DNA of 64,000 nucleotides from Xanthomonas sp. SI (GCF_014236855.1 NZ_CP051261.1:1426001-1490000), one strand, 5' to 3'. Shown: positions 32,617-42,392, counted from the stretch's first letter. Program-made: numbers and translations. The notes: generated from the letters alone by a model not told the origin.

Positions 32617-33750
32617 TCATTTCGAACCATGACCCGAACGCGCAGGCTTCTCCCTCATCCCGAAGGCAAGGCGCAATACGGCAAACCTCCGCAGGCACCC
32701 CTCGTAAAGCACAAGGCACGCGCCCATGCTGAGAAGCAGGATGGCGAAGTATTTCATCCAAGGCCCCCACGCGCATTGGATGACGTAGTAGCCGATCGCG
32801 ACAATGATCGTCTGATGCATGATGTAGAACGGATAGCTGGCGTCCTTCGCCCAGGCAAGGACGCGATTCGTGCGGGAAAGATAGCGGTAGCCGTAACCGA
32901 GGAACACCATGAGCCATAGCCAGGTGAAGAGATTGGAGCCGACCCTGTCGATCAGGGAGTCGTGCAGGATGATCCCCGTGGCGAACAGCGAGATCAGCAA
33001 GAAGAACGCCGCGAGTCCAATGGCGAGCGACCATCGGCGGAAATCGGACAGCCACTTCCAGACACCGGGCATGGAGGCCATGAAGTATCCGTACGCCGTC
33101 AGCAGCAGGTAGTGGTTGAAGATGTACCAATCGCTGATGAGATTGTGCGTCTCCGGGAACCGCAGTTTCAGCAGGGCTTCGTTGACGCCCAGCGGGATCC
33201 CCAGCAGGAAAAGCCACTTTCCCGGCGCTATGTGTTTTGCGGTTCGCTTCCACCACAGCATTGCGGGGAGCAGCAGCAACACGTACACGTACAGGTAAAG
33301 GACGAACCACAGGTGGTGCCAGCTGAAATCCCCGGCCGGGTAGAAATGGAATTGCAGAACGCGCGCCAGGTAGAAATCCAGATAGCCGCCAGTCCATTGT
33401 CCATGCAGCAGCCGCTCGTAGTAGATCTGCGGCGGGACGACCAGGAACATGCCGACGATCAGCGGCAGCAGCAGTTTTTTCGTGCGTTCTCGTAGGAACA
33501 GTCCGGTACTGCGCCGCTGCAGCGCGAACCACATGCCGGCGCCGGCAATGACGAACAGCAGCGGCATGCGCAAACGGTGGGCGATGTCCATCGGCCACTC
33601 GAGAGAGGGGATGGTCTGGCTGTTGACGACATGCCAGCCCCAACCGACGAAGATCATCCCCGTATGGAAGAAGAACAGCACGAAGATGGCGATGACGCGT
33701 AACCAGTCCAGGAAGTCGTAGCGTTCCTGCGGTTGTGTGGTGGCAAGCAT
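32617..33750 (-). CDS. Acyltransferase family 3 membrane protein
   Basis: This 377-residue inner-membrane protein has about ten hydrophobic spans. It opens with the family motif YDFLDWLRVIAIFVLFFFHT and includes FLRERTKKLLLPLIVGMFLV and DASYPFYIMHQTIIVAIGY. Members transfer acyl groups to sugars or glycans at the cell surface, as in glucan or O-antigen modification. It is the last of three minus-strand genes, after a LytTR-type two-component pair, 103 bases downstream of the regulator, and may be its target. Confidence 0.88.
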   Translation of the reverse strand: MLATTQPQERYDFLDWLRVIAIFVLFFFHTGMIFVGWGWHVVNSQTIPSLEWPMDIAHRLRMPLLFVIAGAGMWFALQRRSTGLFLRERTKKLLLPLIVGMFLVVPPQIYYERLLHGQWTGGYLDFYLARVLQFHFYPAGDFSWHHLWFVLYLYVYVLLLLPAMLWWKRTAKHIAPGKWLFLLGIPLGVNEALLKLRFPETHNLISDWYIFNHYLLLTAYGYFMASMPGVWKWLSDFRRWSLAIGLAAFFLLISLFATGIILHDSLIDRVGSNLFTWLWLMVFLGYGYRYLSRTNRVLAWAKDASYPFYIMHQTIIVAIGYYVIQCAWGPWMKYFAILLLSMGACLVLYEGCLRRFAVLRLAFGMREKPARSGHGSK

Positions 33751-33853
33751 CGGTTGGGTCTCCCGTATCCGCGATATCGGGAAGCCTGCGCGATCGGCAG
33801 CTGGCCAGCAGCGGATTTGGGGCGGACGGAGGCCGGCCGTGGCGAGGAGGACG

Positions 33854-34594
33854 CTACCAGCCCATGCGCGCGAACAAGGCTTCGCGATACCGCCGGCTGA
33901 GCCGCAGGGTGCGACCGTTGCGGAGATGGAGTTCGTAGTCGCCCTTGAACAGCGGCGTGAGCGATCCGATGCAGGCGACGTTCGCCGCGGCCGACCGATG
34001 GATGCGGACGAAACGCTGTTCGCCCAGCTGCGCCAGCAGATCCTGCAGGGTCCTGCGCATCAGGTAGGTGCGCGCGGCGGTATGCACGTGCACGTAGTTG
34101 TCGTCGGCTTCCAGCCACTCGATCGATGCGGTCTCGATCAGGTGCAGCCGTTCGCCATCGGGCACGAGCAGGCGTTCGCACTCCGGGGCGCGTGCCCGCC
34201 CTATCGCGACCGCTGCCGCGCCGGACTCGTGCGCGTCCAGCCGCTCGCGCACGCGTTGCACGGTGCGCGTGAGCCGATCCCGGTCGTAGGGCTTGAGCAG
34301 GTAGTCGATCGCGTTGAGGTCGAACGCCTTCACGGCATGCGCATCGAAGGCGGTCACGAACACGATCAGCGGCGCACTCGAGGGTTCGAGTTGCGCCGCG
34401 ACCTGCAGTCCCGACAGCGTCGGCATACGCACATCGAGAAACGCCACGTGCGGCCGGAGTTGCCTGATGCAGTGCGCTGCCGACAAGCCGTCCGCGGCCG
34501 ATCCGACCACGGCGATGCCCGGTTGCTCCGCCAGCCAGCGTTCGAGCTTCTCGCGCGCGGGCGCCTCGTCGTCGGCGATCACGGCGCGGATCAT
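33854..34594 (-). CDS. LytTR-type response regulator
   Basis: This 246-residue protein has an N-terminal receiver (VIADDEAPAREKLERWLAEQ; phospho-acceptor Asp in VAFLDVRMPTLSGLQ; Lys in YLLKPYDRDR) and a C-terminal LytTR DNA-binding domain (IEWLEADDNYVHVHTAARTY; FVRIHRSAAANVACIGSL). It overlaps the end of the kinase gene by 4 bases, so the two are coupled. The combination matches AlgR/LytR-type systems. Confidence 0.92.
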   Translation of the reverse strand: MIRAVIADDEAPAREKLERWLAEQPGIAVVGSAADGLSAAHCIRQLRPHVAFLDVRMPTLSGLQVAAQLEPSSAPLIVFVTAFDAHAVKAFDLNAIDYLLKPYDRDRLTRTVQRVRERLDAHESGAAAVAIGRARAPECERLLVPDGERLHLIETASIEWLEADDNYVHVHTAARTYLMRRTLQDLLAQLGEQRFVRIHRSAAANVACIGSLTPLFKGDYELHLRNGRTLRLSRRYREALFARMGW

Positions 34595-35700
34595 CGCGTG
34601 GCCTCCACCAGCGGGATCGAGACGCGCGCGGCGACACCGCCCCCCTCGTTGCGGACGACCAGGGATGCAGCATCGCCATAAATGATGCTCAGCCGCTCCC
34701 GGCAGTTGCGCAATCCCAACCCGTCATGCCTCTCCAGCGCCGGCAGCATGGAACCGGAATTACGCACTTCGATTTCCAGCGAGCCGCCTTCATCTCGCGC
34801 ACTGATCGTGATGTCCACGCGCGCCAGCGTGGGCTCGACGGCATGTTTGAACGCATTCTCCAGCAAGGGTTGCAGCAGGAGAGCAGGAACGCTGGCGTCT
34901 AGCAATGCCGGATCGACCTGCCAGGTCAGGGTCACCCGATCCCGGAACCGTTCGCGCATGATGTCCGCGTACAGCTCGAGCGTGCGCAGCTCCGCAGCGA
35001 GCGGCGTCATCTCGTTCTCGATTGTCCCAAGGCTGGTGCGCAACAGGTCGCCGAGTGCCGCCAAAAGGCGGTCGGCCCGCGCCACGTCCATATGCATCAC
35101 CGAAGAAACGGTATTGAGCGCGTTGAACAGAAAGTGCGGCCGCAGCTGCCCCTGAAGCTGCGCCAGCTGCGCTTCGGCCAATGCCTTCTGCGTTTGCAGC
35201 AAGCGCGTCCGTTGCAGTTGCCATTGGCCATGCGACTCGAGTCCAAACAGGATCCCCAGCCACAGCCCCACGAAGACCGTCAGCTTGGCGGTCTCGTATA
35301 CGAACAGATAGCGCCAGCTTGGATGCGCGTAGGTGAGGCCCAGCGCGGCATAGACGCCATGCCGGATCGCATACACCGCTACGACGAACGTGAGCGCGAC
35401 CACCGGCAACCAGCGCAGGTAGCGGCCGAACCAGGCCAGGGGTTTGTCCAGAGACGGCGCATGGCGTGCACGCACCCGGAACGCAAGCCACATCCATCCG
35501 GTCGCGACCAGCGCGGAACTTCCTTCCCACAGCACCGGCTCCCACCAACGGGTGAGCGGATTGCGCAGACCTTCCTGCAGGGCGACGCCGATCATCAGCA
35601 GACAGAACCCTGTCCACAACACGATCAAGGCGTTCCGGGTGAATGCCGCGCCGTTGGCGGCATGGATGCCTGCCGCTGATGGATGGGATGGCGCGTTCAT
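34591..35700 (-). CDS. LytS/YehU-type sensor histidine kinase
   Basis: This 369-residue kinase has four to five membrane spans in the first half (NALIVLWTGFCLLMIGVALQ; LPVVALTFVVAVYAIRHGVY; TVFVGLWLGILFGL). The His box is LRPHFLFNALNTVSSVMHMD, followed by an ATPase domain (LLLQPLLENAFKHAVEPTL; GLGLRNCRERLSIIYGD). The ATG at 35700 is used; a TTG three codons upstream is possible. It should phosphorylate the overlapping LytTR regulator. No separate sensor domain is visible. Confidence 0.9.
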   Translation of the reverse strand: MNAPSHPSAAGIHAANGAAFTRNALIVLWTGFCLLMIGVALQEGLRNPLTRWWEPVLWEGSSALVATGWMWLAFRVRARHAPSLDKPLAWFGRYLRWLPVVALTFVVAVYAIRHGVYAALGLTYAHPSWRYLFVYETAKLTVFVGLWLGILFGLESHGQWQLQRTRLLQTQKALAEAQLAQLQGQLRPHFLFNALNTVSSVMHMDVARADRLLAALGDLLRTSLGTIENEMTPLAAELRTLELYADIMRERFRDRVTLTWQVDPALLDASVPALLLQPLLENAFKHAVEPTLARVDITISARDEGGSLEIEVRNSGSMLPALERHDGLGLRNCRERLSIIYGDAASLVVRNEGGGVAARVSIPLVEATR

Positions 35701-35871
35701 GTCGAGCAAGTTTACCCACGGCGATAGGCGCGGGCGCGCCTATGTGGCGAGCGGGACCTGCATGGGGCGAGTGGGACGTGATGGGGGCTGCTGCTTCCAC
35801 GCTGTTTCCAGGTTCGAGCAGCAGCCCCAGTGGTTTGGCGTCTTGTCTTGTTGACTGGCTCCGGGAGCGGG

Positions 35872-36279
35872 TTACGCGAACAACTCCACGGCGGCATCGC
35901 TCCACGCATGCCCGTGCAGCCCCCAGGGAGTGTTTTCCGGTGCGGGCGGGAACCCGGTGCGGCAATAGCCGCGCTTGGCTTCGAAATCGAAGATCGCATG
36001 CGGATAGCCGTTGATCAGCAGTACCGCCTTCTTGCTGTCCTGGGACCAGCCGATCTTCACTTCGGAAGGCGTCTCCCTGTCGGCGACATCGGCAGCGTTG
36101 TAGATGTGCAGCGCGTCCTGGATCGGGTTGTCATCCGCCGACGGGTCGACCGCATAGAAATAGCCGGTGTCGCCGTCGTCCTCGAAGACGGCCACGAACG
36201 GCTCTTCGGGCGCTTGCGCCTCGACGACCAAGGCGGTGCCGACGATCAACTCGCTTTCTGCGGTGAGGGTGATTGGCAT
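35872..36279 (-). CDS. DUF2251-type small cytoplasmic protein
   Basis: This 135-residue acidic protein starts MPITLTAESELIVGTALVVE and contains EPFVAVFEDDGDTGYFYAVD and IQDALHIYNAADVADRETPS, the hallmark segments of DUF2251. The role of the family is not known. It lies 57 bases downstream of the large candidate effector on the same strand, so it could be an accessory or immunity protein for it. Confidence 0.75.
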   Translation of the reverse strand: MPITLTAESELIVGTALVVEAQAPEEPFVAVFEDDGDTGYFYAVDPSADDNPIQDALHIYNAADVADRETPSEVKIGWSQDSKKAVLLINGYPHAIFDFEAKRGYCRTGFPPAPENTPWGLHGHAWSDAAVELFA

Positions 36280-36336
36280 GTTCGTTCGCTCAGATGTTGG
36301 ACAAGGCAGCGCTATCGCTCAGCGCCTGTAAGGCAA

Positions 36337-39063
36337 TTACACCGCCGGTCCTCCACGACCGGGGACATCTTGATTGCGCTGCGTCGCTTCCTGCGCAAGC
36401 TGCTGCTCCTGGTGCTTGTTGAACGCCAGCGATTGCTGCGACGTTTCCTGCAACGAGGGGACGGGTTCGTTGGTGTTGACCGAAGTCCTGAAGCCCGGCG
36501 TGGTCCCCGTCACCCATAACGTGTCCCCCGCCAGTCGTACGCCATCGATCTTGCCGGCGTCGGTTATGCCCTCCTTTTTGCTCAGCAGCATGGCGTGGGC
36601 GACATGGTCGTCCGCGATATGGGGTGGCGTGCCATCCCTGAGCTTCGCGAAGAGCGCCTGATCGTTCGGGGGCAGTTGCCCGAGGGGCGAAGCCTGCTTG
36701 TCGGTGTGCTCGGTGGCGGCGGATGTCGGTGAGCCGTGCGCCGGCAAGGATGCATGTGATGGGGATTCCGGTGGCTTGGTCCCGCTTTGGATCGCCGGGC
36801 CTTTGCCTTCCAGTGCCGGCTTTTCTGCCTGCTTGATGTCTTCCGCGGTGGTGATCGCTTTGGGCACCATCTTGCTGTCGGACAGGAAGCCGTCGCGGCC
36901 ATCGTCCATCATCGTCACGATCGCGCTGTTCGGCCCCGGGCGGCCGGTCTTGGGGTCGGGCTGCAGCATCAGGGAATACGGCTTGCCGGCATCCAGACCG
37001 TCGTGGGCGTGAGTGCGGGAGACGGCGGCCGTGGCGGCGTCGATCTCCGCTTCGGTTCGCGCAATCCCGGCGTTGGCGTAGGCGCCGGCCACCATGCCGC
37101 GCATCGTCTTGGCTTTCGGCAGCGTCGGATTGGCCTGCGCTTCGGCCGCCATGGCGGCGTATTCCTGCAACCCGGCCTGCTGGCTGCGATGCACTTCGTT
37201 CAATTCGTCGCGGACGTTGCCCTGGGCCTGGTTGGTGCTGTAGATCATGCCCGGCGTCGCCCATTCGCCATTGGCGCCACGCGTGTAGGTGTGGCCGTCG
37301 GACGCCTGCAGGGAGTCGGTCTGCGCGCTGGCGTGCTTCACCGCGGCCGGCATGTCGCCGTGCTGGTGCCAGCCGAACTGGTTGTAGGCCACTTCGTAGC
37401 GGCCAGCGATCGCGGCCGGCGTGTTGGCCGCGTTCTGGGCGATGATCAATTTCGAGGCCTGGTCCAGCTCGGCCGCGCGTTGCGGGGTGGCGGTTTCGGC
37501 ATGGGTGACCTTCATGCCGTGCTCGATGTATTGGTCGACAACCGTCCGCGACCAGGTGTGGGTCTGCGGATTGCGGTTCCAGTGTCCTTCCCCGTCCAGG
37601 CTGGGGGTCTCGCCTTTGCCCGATGGGATGGAGTAGGGGTTCTGCGGCTGCGACAGATTCGCCAGTCCCAATTCGTAGGACGCGTTGGCGGACTTGTAGT
37701 TCAGTTGATTGGCCAGCACGTCGCCGGCCACGTATCTGACCTTGCTGTAGGTGGCGCTTCCGCTTTCCGGCGATGCGGTGGTCGTGGCCTTGATCTGTTG
37801 CGTCTCCGCCACCCGCGACCAGGTGCCTTTCGGATCGTTGGGATCGCGGCTCCATTCGTTGCCGTCCCGGTCCTTCTGGGTGAAGACGCTGTCGATATCC
37901 TTCTGCTGCGCCCATTTCTCGCCGAGGAAGGCACCGCCGACGCCACCAGCCACGCCGCCGATCGCCGACGTGACGAGGGCGCCCGGGCCGCTCGGCGAGC
38001 CACCCGCCAGGCCGTATCCGGCGCCAGCCAGGAAGCCAACGGCGATGCCGCCGCCGATACCGCCGACATTGCGGCCGATGAAATGGGTCTTGGCCGACTC
38101 GGCACCTGTCGCGTTGCCCTGCGCTTCCAGCTTCACCACTTGATGGCCGGTGGTGGAGAAGTCGTATGCCAGCGCGGCCACCGCGATCACGGTCCCGCCT
38201 TTCGCCAGCATGCCGGGGCGCAGGCCTTTGGACGCCGCCACCGCTTCACCGGTGATGGCCGCTTCTCCCACCGATGCCGCAGGCGCGCCGAATCCGGTCG
38301 GCGCCCGGGTCAGGCCCGCGTTTGCCAGTTCGGCGGCGGGCGGAAATTTGGCGGCATCTGCGCCGAGGGTCGCGGCTGCTTCGCGCGAAATCGTGACCCT
38401 GGTGATCTTTGGATCAACGTTCTCGGGCGACACGAAGATGCCCTTGGGCACTGCCTCTACGAACTGCGCCTGCACCTTGGGCAGCACGGCATCGGCCCCG
38501 CCTTGGGCGTAGGTGGCTTTCAACTCGCCTATTGGCTGCCCGCCCAAGGTCCTGACGTTGGGATTCTCCAGGATGGCGGGCAGTTCCACCTTGCCGAAGA
38601 CACGTTCGATGTTGGCGTTGGTGGCGACCACCTTGATGTCGCCGCGCAGCGAGCCTGCGAATTCATGCGACGCTTCGCCCCAAAGGGAGCCTTCCAATGA
38701 CGTCGCGCTCCTGGCGACAGCCTTGGGATTGCCATACAGAAAATCACCAGCGGACTTCCCGGCCTGCTCAAGACCTTGGCCCTGTCCTTTGAAGAGGCGC
38801 TCTGCCGCATCGTGGATGGCAGTTTCGACCTGCTTGTCGCCAAGGAATTGCGCCCGTGGCGTGTTGTTGATGATGGGCTCGCCCGTCTTGCTCGCAAGCT
38901 CCTTGGCGATCGTCTCGGACGATACCTCGCCGACCGGGCGGCTATAGAGGATGCCTCCCTCGCCTATGGCTTTGGCGGGATATTGGCGTGCGACCGCCTG
39001 GATTTCCTCCAGCGATTGGGCTCTTCTGATCTGCTCGATCTGCTTGGAGTAGTCGTCGCTCAT
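36337..39063 (-). CDS. Candidate secreted effector with XVIPCD-like C-terminal domain
   Basis: This 908-residue protein has no signal peptide. The N-terminal 270 residues are unrecognised (EASHEFAGSLRGDIKVVATN; GKVELPAILENPNVRTLGG). A Gly-rich hydrophobic stretch follows (about 330-390; GGIGGGIAVGFLAGAGYGL). The middle has repeats of the type DGNEWSRDPNDPKGTWSR and DGEGHWNRNPQTHTWSR. The last 120 residues (LPPNDQALFAKLRDGTPPH; VAHAMLLSKKEGITDAGKI; GDTLWVTGTTPGFRTSV; then a Gln-rich tail) resemble the domain that recruits Xanthomonas type IV secretion effectors to VirD4. Its ATG overlaps the upstream putative immunity gene. The toxic activity is unknown. Confidence 0.6.
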   Translation of the reverse strand: MSDDYSKQIEQIRRAQSLEEIQAVARQYPAKAIGEGGILYSRPVGEVSSETIAKELASKTGEPIINNTPRAQFLGDKQVETAIHDAAERLFKGQGQGLEQAGKSAGDFLYGNPKAVARSATSLEGSLWGEASHEFAGSLRGDIKVVATNANIERVFGKVELPAILENPNVRTLGGQPIGELKATYAQGGADAVLPKVQAQFVEAVPKGIFVSPENVDPKITRVTISREAAATLGADAAKFPPAAELANAGLTRAPTGFGAPAASVGEAAITGEAVAASKGLRPGMLAKGGTVIAVAALAYDFSTTGHQVVKLEAQGNATGAESAKTHFIGRNVGGIGGGIAVGFLAGAGYGLAGGSPSGPGALVTSAIGGVAGGVGGAFLGEKWAQQKDIDSVFTQKDRDGNEWSRDPNDPKGTWSRVAETQQIKATTTASPESGSATYSKVRYVAGDVLANQLNYKSANASYELGLANLSQPQNPYSIPSGKGETPSLDGEGHWNRNPQTHTWSRTVVDQYIEHGMKVTHAETATPQRAAELDQASKLIIAQNAANTPAAIAGRYEVAYNQFGWHQHGDMPAAVKHASAQTDSLQASDGHTYTRGANGEWATPGMIYSTNQAQGNVRDELNEVHRSQQAGLQEYAAMAAEAQANPTLPKAKTMRGMVAGAYANAGIARTEAEIDAATAAVSRTHAHDGLDAGKPYSLMLQPDPKTGRPGPNSAIVTMMDDGRDGFLSDSKMVPKAITTAEDIKQAEKPALEGKGPAIQSGTKPPESPSHASLPAHGSPTSAATEHTDKQASPLGQLPPNDQALFAKLRDGTPPHIADDHVAHAMLLSKKEGITDAGKIDGVRLAGDTLWVTGTTPGFRTSVNTNEPVPSLQETSQQSLAFNKHQEQQLAQEATQRNQDVPGRGGPAV

Positions 39064-39497
39064 GTCGCGGCTCCATCATCGGCAACTAGAATCCAGCCAT
39101 CCCTGAAAAGGACTTGCCCCATGAAATGGGCGTCCGGATACTCGTTTAGAAGGGATGGCCTATTCGGATAGCGGATCCCGGCAGCGATCAGTTGAGCTAT
39201 CAGGGTATGGATGATGCTTGCTTCTGTTGCCGCGAAGATCCGACATGTCCTCCCCCGCATCGGCATTCCGATGTCGCCGTCGCGGCCATAGCCAAACGAG
39301 ACCACTTCGATGTTGAAGTCGTTGCCATTGGGCAGGAACGCCCTTTGGATTTCGCCGAAGTATTCTTCGCCATCCACCTCGATCGCGAATGTCTCATGAC
39401 GCTGTTCATCCATGATGCCGCGCACACCGCCCGAAAATCTGGCGCGCCCTTCCGGGAATTGCAGCCAATCGAAGGTGGAGTGGTTGGATAAGTCCAT
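39060..39497 (-). CDS. Putative immunity protein, copy 2
   Basis: This 145-residue cytoplasmic protein starts MDLSNHSTFDWLQFPEGRAR and contains HETFAIEVDGEEYFGEIQRA and VVSFGYGRDGDIGMPMRG. It is a clear paralogue of the gene at 39669-40106. The start at 39497 is chosen because it aligns with that paralogue and has a TGGAGCA ribosome site. Its stop overlaps the effector start by 4 bases, the arrangement expected for an immunity-effector pair. I do not recognise the family. Confidence 0.72.
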   Translation of the reverse strand: MDLSNHSTFDWLQFPEGRARFSGGVRGIMDEQRHETFAIEVDGEEYFGEIQRAFLPNGNDFNIEVVSFGYGRDGDIGMPMRGRTCRIFAATEASIIHTLIAQLIAAGIRYPNRPSLLNEYPDAHFMGQVLFRDGWILVADDGAAT

Positions 39498-39668
39498 GTC
39501 TAGTGCTCCATGTTGGATCATCGGAAATTACAACGTTGCGCGGGCTTCAAGTTGTCGGTCTGGTCAAGCGGTTCGCTTGATGCCTGGCCGACGAAGCCCT
39601 GCGCTCCGAGTCGGCGATAGCTTCTGCCATCACAGTGAGGATTTCAAGAAAGGCGCCGATGGCTGCGA

Positions 39669-40106
39669 TCAGGGGGTGATTCGATCATCCTTGACTAAGG
39701 CCCAGTCCTTCCTGAAGCTCACTTGGCCCATAAAGTGGGCGTTCGGATATTCCGTCAACAGAGATGGCCTGTCCGAAAATTGAATGCCAGCAGCGATCAA
39801 TTGAACTGTGAGTGCCTGAATGTCGCTTGCCTGTGTTGCCGTGAAGACGCGGCATGTCCTCCCCTGCATCGGCATTCCTATGTCGCCGCGGCGGCCGTAG
39901 CCAAACGAGACGATTTCGATGTTGTAGTCATTGCCATTGGGCAGGAATACGTTTTCAACTTCGCCGAAGTACTCTTCGCCGCCTACCTCGACGGCGAACG
40001 TCTCATGGCCCTGTTCATCCATGATGCCGCGAACCAGGCCAGAAAATCTGGCGCGCCCCTCCGGGAATTGCACCCACTCGAAGGTGGGATGGTCATGTAA
40101 GTCCAT
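39669..40106 (-). CDS. Putative immunity protein, copy 1
   Basis: This 145-residue paralogue of the next gene starts MDLHDHPTFEWVQFPEGRAR and contains HETFAVEVGGEEYFGEVENV and IVSFGYGRRGDIGMPMQG. By eye the two are about two-thirds identical over full length. A CAGGAGC ribosome site precedes the ATG. It is the first gene of the minus-strand unit leading to the effector. A diverged duplicate may protect against a related toxin. The 171 bases between the two copies hold nothing I recognise. Confidence 0.72.
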   Translation of the reverse strand: MDLHDHPTFEWVQFPEGRARFSGLVRGIMDEQGHETFAVEVGGEEYFGEVENVFLPNGNDYNIEIVSFGYGRRGDIGMPMQGRTCRVFTATQASDIQALTVQLIAAGIQFSDRPSLLTEYPNAHFMGQVSFRKDWALVKDDRITP

Positions 40107-40212
40107 GCTTGTTGCTCCTGTCGGGCGAAGGGTAGGGGCTAGGGATCAATTGCCTCCGTCCCCTTTTGTTCTACAGCCGGTCACCACCTCGCCTGGGTCG
40201 CCTGGCCCCAAC

Positions 40213-41121
40213 TCATCGCAGCAGGCCGACCACGAAGTCCAGCAGCGCCCGCGTCTTGGCCGGGACGTGGTGTCTCGTGGGGTAGTAGGCGTGCAGTGGA
40301 AAGCGCTCGTCCTGCCAATCAGGGAACAAGGGCACGAGCTTGTTGCCGGCGAGGTAACTCTCGGCACCCAGCTCGAACAGCTGGGCGATGCCGTGGCCAG
40401 CCAGGCAGGTGCTGTAGAGGGTGCCGGCATCGTTGACAGTCAAGGCGCCACGGGCCGCGACGGTGAGCTTTCGTCGGCGCTGGTGGAATTCCCAGGGGAA
40501 TGGTCGACCAGTGATCGAGTCACGAAACAGGATGCACCGGTGGTGACCTGTCTCGAGTTCGCGAGGATCGGTCGGCCGCCCGTAGCGTCGGAGATAGGAC
40601 GGCGACGCGACGGTCAACACCCGTGTATCGAGCAACTTGCGGGACACCAACGACGAGGGTTGCGGAAAACCAAAACGGATCGCCAGGTCGAACCCGTCGG
40701 TCACCATGTCGCCAAGGTCGTCCCGGCTGCGAAGTTCCACCTCGAGACCCGGGTGACTGTCCAGAAAGGCGCCCAGCATGGGGCCAAGGACCAGCCGGGA
40801 AAAGAATGGGTCGATGTTGACGCGCAGCCGACCGCGTACCGCGGCAGTGCCTCCCGCGGCGCTGCTGGTGGCCTCTTCGAGCGCACCGACCAATGGCATG
40901 ACCTGCTCATAGAAACGGCGCCCCTCGTCCGTCAAACGCACGGACCGGGTGCTGCGCTCGAAGACACGGATGCCCAGCCTGCTTTCGAGTCGCGCCACGG
41001 CCCGGCTGACGCCTGATTGGGACATGTCGAGTGCTTCTCCGGCCCGGCTGAAGCTGGCCATGTCGACGACGGCTGCCATGATGTCGAGGCCTTCGAGCAG
41101 TTGCGGGTCGAACATTGCCAT
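40213..41121 (-). CDS. LysR-family transcriptional regulator
   Basis: This 302-residue protein has an N-terminal helix-turn-helix (MAAVVDMASFSRAGEALDMS; QSGVSRAVARLESRLGIRVF) and a substrate-binding C-terminal domain (GRLRVNIDPFFSRLVLGPML). It is transcribed away from the NmrA-like gene across a 111-base gap and so probably regulates it and itself. The ATG at 41121 is used; one at 41115 is also possible. Confidence 0.92.
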   Translation of the reverse strand: MAMFDPQLLEGLDIMAAVVDMASFSRAGEALDMSQSGVSRAVARLESRLGIRVFERSTRSVRLTDEGRRFYEQVMPLVGALEEATSSAAGGTAAVRGRLRVNIDPFFSRLVLGPMLGAFLDSHPGLEVELRSRDDLGDMVTDGFDLAIRFGFPQPSSLVSRKLLDTRVLTVASPSYLRRYGRPTDPRELETGHHRCILFRDSITGRPFPWEFHQRRRKLTVAARGALTVNDAGTLYSTCLAGHGIAQLFELGAESYLAGNKLVPLFPDWQDERFPLHAYYPTRHHVPAKTRALLDFVVGLLR

Positions 41122-41232
41122 TGATGACTGCCGCGCATGAACAAGATGCCTCCCATGCTATCGCCTTTCGCGGAGTTCGTATCCAGACTTCCGCTCAACG
41201 CTACGCACCCCGCGTGGCATCAGGAGAACCCC

Positions 41233-42099
41233 ATGTTTGTCATCACCGGAGTGACCGGCCAGGTCGGTGGTCGGATCGCCAGAGCGTTGCTGACCGAAGG
41301 CGTTTCCGTGCGCGCCGTTCTGCGGGACGCGACCAAGGCATCGACGTGGGCCAGTCTCGGTTGCGAGACGGCATTGGCCGCAATGGACGACGCCGCGGCG
41401 TTGGCGGACGCATTCGCCGGGGCCGAAGCCGTGTTCGTGCTCTTGCCGCCCGTGTTCGATCCGGCGCCGGGCTACGCCGAAACCCGGGCCAATGTCGCAG
41501 CGCTGGTCACGGCACTGCAGCAGGTACGGCCGCAGCGTGTGGTCGCGCTTTCCACCATCGGCGCCCAGGCGAGGCAAGACAGTTTGCTGGTCCAGTTGCA
41601 GATCATGGAACGCGCCTTTGAAGCGCTGCCCATGCCGGTCGCCTTTCTGCGCGCCGCGTGGTTCATGGAGAACACCGCGTGGGACATCGACGGTGCGCGC
41701 TCGCTTGGTGTCGTGTCGAGCTTCCTGCAGCCGCTGGACAAGCAGGTGCCCATGGTGGCGACGGCAGACGTCGCCGCGATGGCGGTTCGGATGCTGCGCG
41801 AGGTCTGGGAGGGACGCCGGGTGGTCGAGTTGGAAGGGCCGCACCGCATCACGCCGTTGGCGCTGGCCGCCGCCTTGGGCCGGGTGCTCGGGCGCGATGT
41901 CGTGGCGCAGCCGGTACCGCGGGCGACTTGGGACGCGCTTTTCCGCTCACAAGGCATGGCCAACCCGCAGCCGCGCATCCGGATGTTGGACGGATTCAAC
42001 GATGGCTGGATCGAATTCGAGGCCGGATGTGATGCATCGCTGAAGGGCACGACGGAACTCGAGACGGTGTTGCGGGGCCTTGTCTCGGCGAGCGCCTGA
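41233..42099 (+). CDS. NmrA-like NAD(P)-binding protein
   Basis: This 288-residue short-chain-dehydrogenase-like protein has the nucleotide-binding motif ITGVTGQVGGRIARALL at the very start, and further family segments (VVALSTIGAQARQDSLLVQL; PVAFLRAAWFMENTAWDID). NmrA-like proteins act as redox sensors or quinone/NADPH-linked reductases. The ATG at 41233 has an AGGAGAA site. It is divergent from a LysR gene, its likely regulator. Confidence 0.9.
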   Translation: MFVITGVTGQVGGRIARALLTEGVSVRAVLRDATKASTWASLGCETALAAMDDAAALADAFAGAEAVFVLLPPVFDPAPGYAETRANVAALVTALQQVRPQRVVALSTIGAQARQDSLLVQLQIMERAFEALPMPVAFLRAAWFMENTAWDIDGARSLGVVSSFLQPLDKQVPMVATADVAAMAVRMLREVWEGRRVVELEGPHRITPLALAAALGRVLGRDVVAQPVPRATWDALFRSQGMANPQPRIRMLDGFNDGWIEFEAGCDASLKGTTELETVLRGLVSASA

Positions 42100-42228
42100 T
42101 GCGCCAGGAACAAAGGGGGCGCAGGTAATTAAGCGACCAGATCACATGGGTTGCCGTGGTAGTGCCTGACGGCATGCGCGGTAGGCGACGAGCAGGTTTG
42201 GATCTTTCCCACCGTCATGTGAGTTGCC

Positions 42229-42385
42229 ATGCGGAGTCGGCGGCGCCTGGAGCTTCCAGGCATTCCGATGCATGTCGTCCAGCGTGGGGTCAATTCTCCT
42301 GGACGACGAAGATCGACATGGCTATCGCGGTCTGCTGTGCCACGTGTGTGAGCGCTTTGGCATGCGGGCACGCAATGGTGGACAG
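42229..42385 (+). pseudogene. Frameshifted fragment of a RAYT transposase
   Basis: Translation gives MRSRRRLELPGIPMHVVQRG in one frame and DDEDRHGYRGLLCHVCERFG in the next. This matches the first 60 residues of the intact REP-associated tyrosine transposase at 47900-48604 (PGIPQHVVQRGNNR; DDGDRLRYLQLL). The rest is missing, cut off close to the end of the neighbouring GGDEF gene. Confidence 0.8.
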
Positions 42386-42392
42386 ATACCCG

